DNA of 40,674 nucleotides from Hyphomonas oceanitis SCH89 (lineage in GTDB: Bacteria; Pseudomonadota; Alphaproteobacteria; Caulobacterales; Hyphomonadaceae), in assembly GCF_000685295.1 (NCBI RefSeq), contig NZ_ARYL01000034.1, positions 1 to 40,674 on the forward strand, written 5' to 3'. The notes beneath the pieces were generated by a model, which had not been told where the DNA came from, ran no database searches, and was given only the letters and a program-made list of their open reading frames with translations. Made by a program: the position numbers and the translations under genes. This document shows, one piece after another, positions 15,346 through 24,967 of this stretch; position 1 is the first letter of the stretch, and each line of letters starts with the position of its first letter.

Positions 15346-16830
15346 ATGACTACCAATTCGCCTCGACCTGTAGCCGACACCATCCTCAATTTCATTGGGG
15401 GTTCCTATCGCAAGGGCAGCCAGGGAAAGACCTTTGACAACGTCAATCCTGCAACCGGACAGACGATCGGCACGGTTCATGAGGCAAGTGAAGCCGATGT
15501 CGCCGATGCAGTGGCGGCGGCTGAGGCGGCTCTTGATGGTCCTTGGGGCAAGATGACGACGGCCGAGAGGGTCAAGTTGATCGTCGCGGTGGCCGCCGAA
15601 ATCGAGCGCCGTGCGGATGATTTTCTCGATGCCGAGGTGGCCGATACCGGCAAGCCCCGTCACGTGGCTTCGCACATCGACATTCCTCGCGGCGCGGCGA
15701 ATTTCCGCATGTTCGCCGACGTTATCGCGACGATGCCAGGCGAATCCTTCACCACGCCGACGCCCGATGGTGGGCAGGCGATCAATTATGCCGTGCGCAA
15801 GCCCAAGGGCGTGATCGCGGTGATCTGCCCGTGGAACTTCCCGTTGCTGCTGATGACCTGGAAGGTCGGACCGGCGCTAGCCTGCGGAAACACAGTGGTA
15901 ATCAAGCCTTCGGAGGAAACCCCCCGAACAGCAGCGCTTCTGGGCGAAGTCATGAACGCGGTGGGGATGCCCGAAGGTGTCTACAACGTCGTCCATGGTT
16001 TCGGCGGCGGCTCGGCGGGCGAGTTCCTGACCTCCAACAAGGATGTCGATGCGATCACTTTTACCGGCGAGACCGGAACCGGGCAGGCGATCATGCAAAA
16101 GGCTGCAGTCGGGGTCCGCGACGTTTCTTTCGAGCTCGGCGGCAAGAATGCGGCGATCGTCTTCGCCGACGCTGATCTCGACAAGGCGATTGAGGGCCTG
16201 TCACGCTCGGTCTTCCTCAACACCGGGCAGGTCTGTCTCGGCACAGAGAGAGTATACGTCGAGCGGCCGATATTTGATGAATTCGTGCAGCGGATGGCGC
16301 TAGCCGCGCAGACGTTCAAACCCGGCGTGATAGGCGATCCGACCTACCTTGGGCCGTTGATCAGCGCAGAGCACCGCGACAAGGTGCTCGGCTATTACGC
16401 GAAAGCGGTCGAAGAAGGGGCGACGGTTGTCGCCGGCGGCGGCGTTCCGAAAGTCGATGGCGATCAGGCGGGCGGCTTCTATGTCGAGCCGACGCTGTGG
16501 ACCGGACTTGCGCACGACAGCACAGTGATGCGGGAGGAGATCTTCGGTCCGTGCTGCGGGGTAATCCCGTTCGACTCCGAAGACGAGGTTATCGCGCTGG
16601 CCAATGACACCGACTACGGATTGTGCGCGACCGTGTGGACCGAAAACCTTTCGCGCGCGCACCGGGTGGCAGCGGCGATGCAGGTCGGTGTGTGCTGGGT
16701 CAATTGCTGGTTCCTGCGCGATTTGCGCACGGCGTTTGGCGGGTCTGGCCATTCCGGGATCGGCCGGGAGGGCGGTGTTCACAGCCTCGAATTCTACACT
16801 GAAACCGCAAACATTTGTGTGAAGCTCTGA
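15346..16830 (+). CDS. xylG: 2-hydroxymuconic semialdehyde dehydrogenase
   Basis: This is a 494-residue NAD-dependent aldehyde dehydrogenase. Active-site residues are Asn164 (PWNFPLLL), Glu263 (FELGGKNA) and Cys297 (NTGQVCLGTER). The C-terminal VCWVNCWFLRDLRTAFGG segment is characteristic of hydroxymuconic semialdehyde dehydrogenases (XylG/DmpC). It opens the oxalocrotonate branch of the meta pathway by oxidising 2-hydroxymuconic semialdehyde to 2-hydroxymuconate, the substrate of XylH. It lies between the DUF336 gene and xylJ in the same operon. Confidence 0.94.
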   Translation: MTTNSPRPVADTILNFIGGSYRKGSQGKTFDNVNPATGQTIGTVHEASEADVADAVAAAEAALDGPWGKMTTAERVKLIVAVAAEIERRADDFLDAEVADTGKPRHVASHIDIPRGAANFRMFADVIATMPGESFTTPTPDGGQAINYAVRKPKGVIAVICPWNFPLLLMTWKVGPALACGNTVVIKPSEETPRTAALLGEVMNAVGMPEGVYNVVHGFGGGSAGEFLTSNKDVDAITFTGETGTGQAIMQKAAVGVRDVSFELGGKNAAIVFADADLDKAIEGLSRSVFLNTGQVCLGTERVYVERPIFDEFVQRMALAAQTFKPGVIGDPTYLGPLISAEHRDKVLGYYAKAVEEGATVVAGGGVPKVDGDQAGGFYVEPTLWTGLAHDSTVMREEIFGPCCGVIPFDSEDEVIALANDTDYGLCATVWTENLSRAHRVAAAMQVGVCWVNCWFLRDLRTAFGGSGHSGIGREGGVHSLEFYTETANICVKL

Positions 16831-16834
16831 GATT

Positions 16835-17647
16835 ATGACCATGGAAACCACGATAGACCCTCGGGTCATTCAACAAGCAGCCGAACAATTGCGCGGTGCC
16901 GCGACAAGCGGAACGCCCGTCGCACCGGTTCGCGACCTCATATCGGCGGGCGGGGTGGATGCGGCCTATGCCGTGCAGGAGGTCAATACCCGGCACTATG
17001 TCGACAGCGGACGAAGACTGGTAGGCCGCAAGATCGGCCTCACTTCGCTTGCAGTCCAGCGGCAGCTTGGTGTCGACCAGCCCGATTACGGCATGCTGTT
17101 TGCCGACATGGACGTGCCTGAAGGCATACCGGTTTCGCTTGATCAGGTGATTCAGCCCAAGGTCGAAGCTGAGATCGCGATCGTCATCGGTCGCGACCTG
17201 CCCCATCCGGACCTGACGACCGCCGAAATGATCCGCGCGGTGGAATATGTCGTGCCGGCGATCGAGATCGTCGACAGCCGGGTAGCCAATTGGGACATTC
17301 GCATCTGGGATACGGTTGCCGATAATGCCTCAAGTGGCCTGTTCGTGCTGGGCGCGGTTCCGCGCAAGCTCGATGGGCTCGATCTGCGTGAATGCGGCAT
17401 GGTGATGGAGATCAAGGGCGAACCCATTTCGGTCGGCGCTGGTATCGCCTGCCTGGGCAGCCCGATCACCGCATCGTTGTGGCTGGCGCGGGTCATGGCG
17501 CGGGTCGGCCGGCCGCTGCTTGAAGGCGACGTGATCCTGTCCGGCGCGCTCGGCCCCATGGCCGGAGTGAACCGAGGCGATGTCGTCGAGGCAAGAATAA
17601 ACGGTGTCGGAATGGTGCGGGCAGAATTCGCCGCCGATACCAACTGA
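16835..17647 (+). CDS. xylJ: 2-hydroxypenta-2,4-dienoate (2-oxopent-4-enoate) hydratase
   Basis: The 270-residue protein is of the hydratase/decarboxylase family (MhpD/XylJ/DmpE). Signature parts are [17 protein letters not shown], the metal-binding glutamates in [10 protein letters not shown], and [21 protein letters not shown]. It hydrates 2-hydroxypentadienoate to 4-hydroxy-2-oxovalerate, the substrate of XylK. The ATG is 4 bases after xylG; an in-frame ATG two codons later is an alternative start. It is a paralog of XylI (19640-20416), with which DmpE/XylJ-type enzymes usually form a complex. Confidence 0.93.
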   Translation: MTMETTIDPRVIQQAAEQLRGAATSGTPVAPVRDLISAGGVDAAYAVQEVNTRHYVDSGRRLVGRKIGLTSLAVQRQLGVDQPDYGMLFADMDVPEGIPVSLDQVIQPKVEAEIAIVIGRDLPHPDLTTAEMIRAVEYVVPAIEIVDSRVANWDIRIWDTVADNASSGLFVLGAVPRKLDGLDLRECGMVMEIKGEPISVGAGIACLGSPITASLWLARVMARVGRPLLEGDVILSGALGPMAGVNRGDVVEARINGVGMVRAEFAADTN

Positions 17648-17669
17648 AAACTGGATGAAAGACAAGCGT

Positions 17670-18608
17670 ATGCCAAAAATGAAATGTGCGATCATAGGCT
17701 CGGGAAATATCGGCACCGACCTGATGATCAAGTTGCTCAAAGGTTCAGATGTGCTCGAACTTGCCGCAGTGGTTGGTATCGACCCGGCATCCGAGGGGCT
17801 GGCGATGGCCCGCGAACGGGGCGTGGAAACCACCCACGAGGGGATTGAAGGGCTACGCAAGCTGTCCGTCTATTCGGAGATCGGGATCGCTTTTGACGCG
17901 ACCTCGGCTTACGCCCACAAGGAGCATGATGCCGCGTTGCAGCAGGATGGCAAACTGGTCGTTGACCTGACACCCGCAGCATTGGGACCATTTTTCGTGC
18001 CCCCGGTCGGAAATGTGCTCGACAGCAGCGTCCGCAACGTGAACATGGTCACCTGCGGAGGCCAGGCGACCATCCCGATCGTCGCAGCCGTATCACGCGT
18101 GAGTCCTGTCCATTACGCAGAAATTGTCGCATCGGTTTCGTCGCGTTCAGCGGGGCCGGGAACCCGCGCCAATATCGACGAGTTCACCCGGACCACTGCT
18201 AAGGCGATCGAGGTCGTTGGCGGTGCGCGCCGCGGACGCGCGATTATCATCCTCAATCCGGCTGAACCGCCGATGATCATGCGCGACACGATTTTCACGC
18301 TGACCGATCAGGTTGACGAGGATCTTATCCGGCAGTCGGTGCAGGACATGGTGCAGACCGTCCAGTCTTATGTCCCCGGCTATCGCCTCAAGCAGGAGGT
18401 ACAGTTCGAGCGGTTTGGTTCGAACCAGCCTCTCAAAATCCCCGGCTATGGCGAGTTCGTCGGTCTCAAGACCAGCGTTTTCCTCGAGGTAGAGGGGGCG
18501 GGCGATTACCTGCCAAAATATTCCGGCAACCTCGACATTATGACAGCTGCGGCCAAGGCGGCCGGCGAGCGGCTTGCATTGCAGAACCTAGAAAGGGTGG
18601 CACCATGA
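17670..18608 (+). CDS. xylQ: Acetaldehyde dehydrogenase (acylating)
   Basis: This 312-residue protein has an N-terminal Rossmann motif ([11 protein letters not shown]) and catalytic Cys129 in [11 protein letters not shown]. Other hallmarks are [19 protein letters not shown] and NIDEFTRTT. It converts acetaldehyde, CoA and NAD to acetyl-CoA and works in a channelling complex with the aldolase XylK. The start at 17670 ([10 protein letters not shown]) matches the family; in-frame upstream codons back to 17604 overlap xylJ in another frame and look unrelated. Its stop overlaps the aldolase start by four bases. Confidence 0.95.
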   Translation: MPKMKCAIIGSGNIGTDLMIKLLKGSDVLELAAVVGIDPASEGLAMARERGVETTHEGIEGLRKLSVYSEIGIAFDATSAYAHKEHDAALQQDGKLVVDLTPAALGPFFVPPVGNVLDSSVRNVNMVTCGGQATIPIVAAVSRVSPVHYAEIVASVSSRSAGPGTRANIDEFTRTTAKAIEVVGGARRGRAIIILNPAEPPMIMRDTIFTLTDQVDEDLIRQSVQDMVQTVQSYVPGYRLKQEVQFERFGSNQPLKIPGYGEFVGLKTSVFLEVEGAGDYLPKYSGNLDIMTAAAKAAGERLALQNLERVAP

Positions 18609-19636
18609 CCTTCAACCCTGAAACCGGCAAGCTTTACATCCAGGACGTCACCCTGCGTGACGGGATGCACGCAATCCTTCACATGTACGGCACCGACAGC
18701 GTCCGCACGATCGCCAAGGCCCTGGACGATGCCGGTGTCGACGCCATTGAAGTGTCGCACGGTGACGGTCTCAACGGCACGTCATTCAACTATGGCTTTG
18801 GCTCTCACACCGACTGGGAATGGATCGAGGCGGCAGCCGACGTGATCAAACGGGCGGTGCTGACCACGCTGCTGGTCCCTGGCATCGGCACGGTCGAAGA
18901 GCTTCGCCGCGCTTACGCATTGGGTGTTCGCTCGGTACGTGTTGCAACCCATTGCACTGAAGCAGACGTTGCCAAGCAGCATATCGGTATCGCCCGCGAT
19001 CTTGGTATGGATGTATCGGGCTTTTTGATGATGAGCCACATGATCGACGCCGAGGCGCTGGCCCAGCAGGCCATGCTGATGGAAAGCTATGGCGCGCACT
19101 GTGTTTATGTGACCGACAGCGGCGGCGCACTCGACATGGACGGTGTGCGCGAGCGGCTGCGGGCTTACGACCGCGTTCTCAAGCCAGAAACCCAGCGCGG
19201 CATGCATGCCCACCACAATTTGTCGCTCGGTGTCGCAAATTCGATCGTTGCCGCTCAGGAAGGCGCAGTACGGATCGATGCCAGCCTTGCAGGCATGGGG
19301 GCAGGGGCGGGCAACGCCCCGCTCGAAGTGTTCGTTGCTGCGGCCGACCGAAAGGGCTGGAACCATGGATGCGACGTGATGGCGTTGATGGACGCAGCGG
19401 AAGATCTGGTCCGTCCACTCCAGGATCGCCCGGTGCGGGTCGACCGCGAGACGCTGAGCCTGGGCTATGCCGGTGTCTATTCAAGCTTTCTTCGTCACGC
19501 GGAAAAGGCGGCCGAACAATACGGCCTCGACACCCGCGAAATTCTGATCGAACTGGGTAAACGGCGCATGGTTGGCGGGCAGGAAGACATGATTGTCGAT
19601 GTTGCGCTCGATCTCGTTTCCGCGCGGGCAACATAG
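18605..19636 (+). CDS. xylK: 4-hydroxy-2-oxovalerate aldolase
   Basis: This 343-residue pyruvate aldolase of the DRE-TIM barrel group (DmpG/BphI/XylK) shows the N-terminal [10 protein letters not shown] motif (catalytic Arg and metal Asp) and the metal-binding histidines in HAHHNLSLG. The C-terminal domain includes [12 protein letters not shown], which contacts the acylating dehydrogenase. It splits 4-hydroxy-2-oxovalerate into pyruvate and acetaldehyde, and the toxic aldehyde is passed directly to XylQ. The start overlaps the xylQ stop (ATGA), as expected for a two-subunit complex. Confidence 0.96.
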   Translation: MTFNPETGKLYIQDVTLRDGMHAILHMYGTDSVRTIAKALDDAGVDAIEVSHGDGLNGTSFNYGFGSHTDWEWIEAAADVIKRAVLTTLLVPGIGTVEELRRAYALGVRSVRVATHCTEADVAKQHIGIARDLGMDVSGFLMMSHMIDAEALAQQAMLMESYGAHCVYVTDSGGALDMDGVRERLRAYDRVLKPETQRGMHAHHNLSLGVANSIVAAQEGAVRIDASLAGMGAGAGNAPLEVFVAAADRKGWNHGCDVMALMDAAEDLVRPLQDRPVRVDRETLSLGYAGVYSSFLRHAEKAAEQYGLDTREILIELGKRRMVGGQEDMIVDVALDLVSARAT

Positions 19637-19639
19637 GCG

Positions 19640-20416
19640 ATGGCAATGGACAAGATTGAACGTTACGCGGAAATTCTGGACAGCGCGGCGCTTCATGCGC
19701 GCGCAACGCCCCAACTGACGCATACCGACCCCGATCTGAGTGTGGCGGATGCCTATCTGGTGCAGAAGCTGTCGGTCGATCGTCGCCTCAGCCGCGGTGA
19801 ACGCCGAATCGGAGTCAAGATGGGTCTGACGAGCCGGGCCAAGATGCTGCAGGTCGGGGTCGACGAGGTAGCCTGGGGACGCCTGACCGACGCGATGCTG
19901 ATCGAGGAAGGCGCGTCGATGTCTCGCGCACGTTTCGTTCACCCACGGGTTGAGCCGGAAGTGGCCTTCCTTATGAAGGCGCCGCTTTCCGGAAAGGTCA
20001 CAGCGATGGAGGCGCTGGCGGCGGTCGAAGCGATTGCTCCAGCAATGGAAATCATTGATAGCCGGTACGAGAACTTCAAGTTCGCTTTGTCTGATGTTAT
20101 TGCCGACAACACCTCGTCTTCTGGCCTTGTGATCGGACAATGGAACGATCCAGCCAAGGATTTCTCGAACCTCGGGGTTGTTCTCGAAATCGACGGCCAT
20201 GTGATCGAGGTCGGTTCGACTGCAGCTATTCTCGGCCATCCCTTGCGGTCGTTGGTCGCCGCGGCGCGACTTGTCGCTGAAGGCGGAGAAGAAATCTCAG
20301 CAGGCGACATCGTCATGGCAGGTGGCATCACCGCCGCTCCCAATCTCGCGCCCGGTCAAACCGTCCGCACGAATATCCAGGGGCTTGGTGCCGTAATGTT
20401 TCAGGTGGAGGCGTAA
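19640..20416 (+). CDS. xylI: 2-oxo-3-hexenedioate (4-oxalocrotonate) decarboxylase
   Basis: This is a 258-residue member of the same family as XylJ, with GVKMGLTSRAKM, the metal-site segment VEPEVAFLM and DSRYENFKFALSDVIADNTSSS. The KFALSDVIADNTSS region is typical of decarboxylases rather than hydratases. It decarboxylates 4-oxalocrotonate to 2-hydroxypenta-2,4-dienoate, acting together with XylJ. The first ATG lies 3 bases after xylK; a second ATG (19646) is possible. The next gene, xylH, starts immediately after its stop codon. Confidence 0.93.
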   Translation: MAMDKIERYAEILDSAALHARATPQLTHTDPDLSVADAYLVQKLSVDRRLSRGERRIGVKMGLTSRAKMLQVGVDEVAWGRLTDAMLIEEGASMSRARFVHPRVEPEVAFLMKAPLSGKVTAMEALAAVEAIAPAMEIIDSRYENFKFALSDVIADNTSSSGLVIGQWNDPAKDFSNLGVVLEIDGHVIEVGSTAAILGHPLRSLVAAARLVAEGGEEISAGDIVMAGGITAAPNLAPGQTVRTNIQGLGAVMFQVEA

Positions 20417-20629
20417 ATGCCAATCATCGAGGTCAACATGCTCGAGGGTAGATCGCCGGATGACAAAGAACGGTTGATCCAAGCCCTGACCGATGCTGCC
20501 ATAACGTCGATCGGGGCGCCGCGTGAATCGGTCCGCATTATCTTGCGCGAGATGCCGAGCGGCCACTTCGCGGTCGGTGGACAGTCCTTCGCGGCGAAAG
20601 CGGCCGCAAAGGCCGCCGGGAAGGAATGA
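20417..20629 (+). CDS. xylH: 4-oxalocrotonate tautomerase
   Basis: This 70-residue protein starts MPIIEVNMLEGRS. After removal of Met, the N-terminal Pro is the catalytic base, and the Arg residues in LEGRS and RIILREM correspond to the substrate-binding arginines of 4-OT. It converts 2-hydroxymuconate to 2-oxo-3-hexenedioate between XylG and XylI. It is slightly longer than the 62-residue classic enzymes because of an Ala/Lys-rich tail (FAAKAAAKAAGKE). There is no gap between the xylI stop and this start. Confidence 0.94.
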   Translation: MPIIEVNMLEGRSPDDKERLIQALTDAAITSIGAPRESVRIILREMPSGHFAVGGQSFAAKAAAKAAGKE

Positions 20630-20630
20630 C

Positions 20631-20909
20631 GTGACAACTGGGCTGCACCTGATCCGGATTGTCGGCGGCGGAGAGTTCAGTTGCGGTGAGGACGAGTCGG
20701 TCTTGCTGGCCATGGAGCGATGCGGATCGAGCGATATTGGCGTTGGTTGCCGGGGCGGCGGGTGCGGGATCTGCAGGGTCAAAGTGGTCGAAGGGGGCTA
20801 TAAGACCGGCAAAATGAGTGCCGCAAAGGTTTCAGAAAGCGACCGTGAAGCGGGTTATGCCCTAGCATGCCGCCTCTATCCGGCCGCTGACTTATTAATC
20901 GAAGTGTAA
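20631..20909 (+). CDS. xylT: XylT-type plant-like [2Fe-2S] ferredoxin (catechol dioxygenase reactivation)
   Basis: The 92-residue ferredoxin has the cluster motif GCRGGGCGICRV and a fourth cysteine in YALACRLYP. XylT-type ferredoxins reduce the inactive Fe(III) form of catechol 2,3-dioxygenase back to Fe(II), keeping ring cleavage going with substituted catechols. The start is a GTG at 20631, one base after the xylH stop, with a GGAATGA-type overlap upstream; a longer frame from 20523 lies inside xylH in another frame. It carries the low-similarity N-terminus usual in this family. Confidence 0.9.
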   Translation: MTTGLHLIRIVGGGEFSCGEDESVLLAMERCGSSDIGVGCRGGGCGICRVKVVEGGYKTGKMSAAKVSESDREAGYALACRLYPAADLLIEV

Positions 20910-20932
20910 TATAAATCTAGAGGAGATATGAA

Positions 20933-22432
20933 ATGGCTACCAAACTCAAAAACGTTGAAAACGAATACGGAATTAAGAGCGAATACGGTCACTTTATCGG
21001 CGGCGAGTGGATTTCCGGTGATAGTGGGAAGACGATCGACCTGATCAATCCGGCCACAGGCGCGGTGCTGACCAAGATCCAGGCCGGTAATGCCAAGGAT
21101 ATCCAGCGTGCAGTGGCCGCTGCAAAGGCCGCCTTTCCGAAGTGGTCAGAAAGTTCGCCTGCCGAACGTCAGGAAATCCTGATTGAGGTCGCGCGTCGGC
21201 TCAAGGCGCGCCATCAGCATTATGCCACGCTTGAGACCCTGAACAACGGTAAGCCAATCCGCGAATCGATGTATTTCGATATGCCTCAGGCAATCGGCCA
21301 ATTCGAGCTTTTTGCCGGCGCGGCGTATGGCCTTCATGGTCAGACATTGGATTTCCCCGATGCTGTCGGCATCGTTCACCGCGAGCCGCTGGGCGTGTGC
21401 GCGCAGATTATCCCGTGGAACGTGCCGATGCTGATGATGGCGTGCAAAATCGCGCCAGCCCTTGCTTCAGGGAACACGGTTGTGCTTAAACCTGCCGAGA
21501 CGGTCTGCCTTTCGGTGATCGAATTCTTCGTAGAAATGGCGGATCTTTTGCCCCCAGGCGTGATCAACGTGGTCACCGGCTACGGTCCTGACGTCGGTGA
21601 GGCGCTTGTGACTCATGAGGACGTCCGTAAGGTCGCCTTCACCGGGTCGGTGGCGACGGCCCGCCGGGTCATGCAATATGCATCCGCCAATATCATCCCG
21701 CAGACGCTCGAACTGGGCGGTAAGTCCGCGCACATCGTTTGTGGGGATGCTGATATCGATGCCGCGGTCGAAAGTGCCACGATGTCGACCGTGCTCAACA
21801 AAGGCGAAGTTTGCCTGGCTGGCTCACGCCTGTTCCTGCACGAGTCGATCCAGGATGAGTTCCTTGCGAAGTTCAAGGTGGCGCTCGAAGGTATTCGTCA
21901 GGGCGATCCGCTGGACTTTGCGACCCAGCTCGGCGCACAGGCGTCGAAGATGCAAATGGACAAGGTCGAGAGCTATCTCCAGTTGGCTACCGAAGAAGGC
22001 GCCACCGTTCTGACCGGCGGCAGCCGTAACGACAATCTTGCCGATGGGCACTTCATCAGCCCGACGGTCTTTACCAACGTCAACAACTCGATGCGTATCG
22101 CGCGTGAAGAGATCTTCGGCCCGGTTACCAGCGTGATTAGTTGGAAGGACGAAGACGATATGATGAAGGTGGCGAACGATACCAATTACGGCCTCGCGGG
22201 TGGTATCTGGACCCGCGATATTGCGCGCGCGCACCGCATGGCACGCAAGCTCGAAACCGGCACGGTGTGGATCAACCGCTACTACAATCTGAAGGCCAAC
22301 ATGCCACTCGGCGGTTACAAGCAGAGCGGGTTCGGTCGTGAATTCAGTCATGAAGTGCTTAACCACTACACCCAGACCAAGTCGGTCGTGGTGAACTTGC
22401 AAGAGGGTCGCACCGGGATGTTCGATCAGTAA
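20933..22432 (+). CDS. xylC: Aldehyde dehydrogenase in the xylC position (benzaldehyde/salicylaldehyde candidate)
   Basis: This 499-residue NAD-dependent aldehyde dehydrogenase has Asn163 (IPWNVPML), Glu260 (LELGGKSAH) and catalytic Cys294 (NKGEVCLAGSR). It resembles broad-range aldehyde dehydrogenases more than the hydroxymuconic semialdehyde enzyme. In related sphingomonad islands the gene at this place, between xylT and bphB, is called xylC and is assigned to benzaldehyde oxidation. It might also oxidise salicylaldehyde, since no separate nahF is in the window. Substrate is inferred from context only. The ribosome site is AGGAG about 8 bases before the ATG. Confidence 0.82.
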   Translation: MATKLKNVENEYGIKSEYGHFIGGEWISGDSGKTIDLINPATGAVLTKIQAGNAKDIQRAVAAAKAAFPKWSESSPAERQEILIEVARRLKARHQHYATLETLNNGKPIRESMYFDMPQAIGQFELFAGAAYGLHGQTLDFPDAVGIVHREPLGVCAQIIPWNVPMLMMACKIAPALASGNTVVLKPAETVCLSVIEFFVEMADLLPPGVINVVTGYGPDVGEALVTHEDVRKVAFTGSVATARRVMQYASANIIPQTLELGGKSAHIVCGDADIDAAVESATMSTVLNKGEVCLAGSRLFLHESIQDEFLAKFKVALEGIRQGDPLDFATQLGAQASKMQMDKVESYLQLATEEGATVLTGGSRNDNLADGHFISPTVFTNVNNSMRIAREEIFGPVTSVISWKDEDDMMKVANDTNYGLAGGIWTRDIARAHRMARKLETGTVWINRYYNLKANMPLGGYKQSGFGREFSHEVLNHYTQTKSVVVNLQEGRTGMFDQ

Positions 22433-22471
22433 TTTTGAACTGAACGACAATCGGCGAAGAAGGAGAGAAAA

Positions 22472-23272
22472 TTGTCTAAGAGGCTTGATGGACAGGTGGC
22501 GCTACTTACCGGTGGCGCCACCGGGATCGGCGCGGCGGTAGTCGCGCGCTATATCGAAGAAGGCGCCAGGGTCGGCGTGCTCGTCAAGGATGACGAGCAG
22601 ACAGAACTGGTGCGTTCGCGACATGGAGACAGCGTCGTCGTGGTAACGGGAGACGTGCGTTCCTATGCGGACAATTCCCGCGCCGTTGCGGAAACCGTGG
22701 CGGCGTTCGGCAAGCTCGATGTGTTTGTCGGGAACGTTGGAATCTGGGATTTCATGGTTCCGCTCGAACAGCAGGAGCCCGAGCAGCTCGGAAAGGTTTT
22801 TGACGAGATATTCGATGTCAACCTCAAGGGCTACTTTCTCGGTGCCCGCGCCGCCATCCCCGAGCTCCGGAAGGTTAAGGGAAGTATTATTTTTACCGCC
22901 TCGACTTCAAGCTACTACACTGGAGGAGGCGGCACTCTATACGTTGCGTCCAAGCACGCTGTGCTCGGGCTTATCAAACAGCTGGCCTGGGAACTAGCAC
23001 CGGACATCAGTGTCAACGGCGTTGCGCCGGGTGGGACACGGACCCCGCTCAGCGGTACCCAGACCGGCGGCTTTGCAGAGACGAAGATGGAACAGATGCC
23101 CGGGCTTGACGATTTGATTTCCGGCATGACTCCGCTCGGAAGGATCGCCGAACCTGCCGACCATGCTGGTCTCTATACCCTTTTGGCTTCGCGGCGGGAC
23201 TCTTCGTACATGACCGGAACAGTGCTCCTCAGCGATGGCGGAATCGGAATCGGGAAACGTCCGGACGGGTGA
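22472..23272 (+). CDS. bphB: cis-dihydrodiol dehydrogenase (biphenyl/naphthalene type)
   Basis: This 266-residue short-chain dehydrogenase has the NAD motif TGGATGIG at the N-terminus, GNVGIWDF (BphB-specific region) and the catalytic Ser-Tyr-Lys set in [20 protein letters not shown]. It oxidises the cis-dihydrodiol made by the bphA1A2-type dioxygenases to the catecholic product cleaved by BphC. The start is a TTG at 22472, chosen because AAGGAGAG sits just before it and the family begins here. It shares an operon with xylC and the following unknown gene, although the matching dioxygenases are on the opposite strand. Confidence 0.92.
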   Translation: MSKRLDGQVALLTGGATGIGAAVVARYIEEGARVGVLVKDDEQTELVRSRHGDSVVVVTGDVRSYADNSRAVAETVAAFGKLDVFVGNVGIWDFMVPLEQQEPEQLGKVFDEIFDVNLKGYFLGARAAIPELRKVKGSIIFTASTSSYYTGGGGTLYVASKHAVLGLIKQLAWELAPDISVNGVAPGGTRTPLSGTQTGGFAETKMEQMPGLDDLISGMTPLGRIAEPADHAGLYTLLASRRDSSYMTGTVLLSDGGIGIGKRPDG

Positions 23273-23330
23273 ACACGATGCCGAGAGCTAGGGTTGTTAG
23301 TATCAAGCGCATGATAGGAGGATAGAAGCC

Positions 23331-23711
23331 ATGGCTGAGAAATTTCAATTTTCCGACTTGTTCGTCATTTCGGGGGTTATTGGAGCCGCCCGGTGGAAAC
23401 CGACGCACCTTGGTCCGACCGTCGCGCCTCCCCAACTGGTCGAATTCGGCGGCGATCTCACAAGAGATCGCGCCGAACGTATGATGGCTCATGCCGAAGC
23501 CGGGGGACTCGCAATTTACGGGATCGGGCAGCTCAGCTACCATCGTGCACCTGTCGACAAGACAGTCGTCTATCCGATCGACGCCTTTTACGCGCATGGT
23601 CAATACACGTCAGTTATTGCTACCTTGAACCGCGTTGCAGTTCTGCTCGACAACACCCAAAAGGTGGATATCCAGGAAATGGTTGGCAAGATGATCCGGG
23701 TCGATAACTGA
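23331..23711 (+). CDS. Unknown 126-residue protein at the end of the meta operon
   Basis: No family could be recognised. The protein starts MAEKFQFSDLFVISG and is soluble-looking, with no signal peptide or membrane segment. It has two aromatic-rich stretches (IYGIGQLSYHRAP and VVYPIDAFYAHGQYTSV), a histidine in each, and no cysteines. It has a good ribosome site (AGGAGG before the ATG), codon use like its neighbours and follows bphB by 58 bases, so it is very probably expressed. It is the last gene before the convergent xylA. The position suggests an accessory role in aromatic oxidation, but function is unknown. Confidence 0.75.
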   Translation: MAEKFQFSDLFVISGVIGAARWKPTHLGPTVAPPQLVEFGGDLTRDRAERMMAHAEAGGLAIYGIGQLSYHRAPVDKTVVYPIDAFYAHGQYTSVIATLNRVAVLLDNTQKVDIQEMVGKMIRVDN

Positions 23712-23759
23712 CTCGGGGTTGCAGAATCACTGTCTCGCGCCCGGCTTGACATTGTTGCT

Positions 23760-23782
23760 CCAAGGCGCAAAACAGCGCTTGG
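23760..23782. terminator. Hairpin between convergent operons
   Basis: CCAAGGCGC and GCGCTTGG flank a 6-base AAAACA loop (one bulged G). The hairpin lies in the 95-base gap between the end of the rightward meta operon (23711) and the end of xylA on the other strand (23807). The position fits a bidirectional terminator; the T-run is weak on both sides. Confidence 0.45.
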
Positions 23783-23806
23783 CGCACAGGCTATTTTAGT
23801 GCGGGG

Positions 23807-24847
23807 TTACCGCGCGCTGCTCCGATCGAGGAAACGATCTGCAGAGATCGCATGGCGAGACACGCCGGCTTTGAGTAACACTTCTTCAGCGAGGTCGACC
23901 ATCGCGGGCGGGCCACAGAGATAGGCCTCGCATTGTGCCCGGTCTGGTATTTCGGCGATCTGCTGCGTCACCAGCCCCCGGGCGCCTTCCCAGGGGCTAT
24001 CCGGTGATTCTTCGGACAGGACCGGTATAAATTCGAACGGCGCATTCCAGTCGGCGGCGAGTGCGCTGATTTCATCAAGGCAATAAAGGTGCGCCTTGGT
24101 CCTGGCGCCATACAACAGGATAACCGGCCGATTGGCGCCAAGCGCACGGGCCTCCTGCAAAATCGCCATGATCGGAGCGAGGCCGCTGCCACCCGCAATG
24201 CAGAGCATTGGCGCCTTGCTTGGCTTGAGGTGGAACGCGCCATAGGGCGCCGCCACCTCCATCTGCGTTCCGAGGCGTTCACCGCCAAACAACCAGTCGG
24301 TGAAAGCGCCTCCCGGAACATGGCGGACATGGAATTGCAACTGCTTTGCCGACCCGTTTTTGGGTGCGAATGCGAAGGAGTAGCTTCGGGGGCCGTCGAT
24401 GCTAGGCAGGCTCAGATCGGCGTACTGGCCTGGGGTAAAGGACAGCGGTCGGTCAAGCTCGACAATGAGGTTGATTATATCCGGGCAAAGCCGGGTGGCT
24501 GCGACAATCGTTGCCGGATAGTTTTTGACAGCTTGCTGGCTCAACAAGGGAGCGTCGAGTGCAATCGTCAAATCCGAGCGAGGTAGGGCCTGACAAGCAA
24601 GCCTGTATCCAGCCGACAGTTCGTCGCGCTCCAGAACCAGCGCGGATGGACTTAATTCCCGTATCTTGCCGTCCAGAAGCTTGAATTTGCAGGTTCCGCA
24701 CGAACCGACTTTGCAATCGTGCGGCATGGCCATGCCCTCGGCGAGCATTGCTTCGAGCAGGGTTTTGTCTTGGGCGACAAACAACTCCCGCGCTTCGGAG
24801 GTCACAGTCACCTTGTTGGGCTTGGGCTTTTTCAGGAAGGAAAACAT
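23807..24847 (-). CDS. xylA: Xylene monooxygenase electron-transfer component (NADH reductase)
   Basis: The 346-residue reductase has an N-terminal plant-type [2Fe-2S] domain with Cys45, Cys50, Cys53 (CKVGSCGTC) and Cys85 (ACQAL), followed by an FAD domain (PRSYSFAF) and an NAD domain (LCIAGGSGLAPI, ending ADRFLD). This ferredoxin-FAD-NAD order is that of XylA. It passes electrons from NADH to the membrane hydroxylase XylM encoded 120 bases upstream on the same strand. It might also supply electrons to XylXY, which lacks its own reductase; that is a guess. The gene ends facing the meta operon. Confidence 0.93.
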   Translation of the reverse strand: MFSFLKKPKPNKVTVTSEARELFVAQDKTLLEAMLAEGMAMPHDCKVGSCGTCKFKLLDGKIRELSPSALVLERDELSAGYRLACQALPRSDLTIALDAPLLSQQAVKNYPATIVAATRLCPDIINLIVELDRPLSFTPGQYADLSLPSIDGPRSYSFAFAPKNGSAKQLQFHVRHVPGGAFTDWLFGGERLGTQMEVAAPYGAFHLKPSKAPMLCIAGGSGLAPIMAILQEARALGANRPVILLYGARTKAHLYCLDEISALAADWNAPFEFIPVLSEESPDSPWEGARGLVTQQIAEIPDRAQCEAYLCGPPAMVDLAEEVLLKAGVSRHAISADRFLDRSSAR

Positions 24848-24967
24848 GAATGCGATCTATTCTGTTCGATTTGCGGCAAGTGGGATGAAAGTAAAAGGAA
24901 GTGTCATCCCCGGAGGGACGACGCTCGAGTAACATGCAGATGACCGGACGGATGTTGGTGGACTGTG

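Noticed and set aside
24666..24943. Plus-strand frames overlapping the start of xylA
   Set aside because: They are antisense to the xylA ferredoxin domain, whose cysteine motif is unambiguous.
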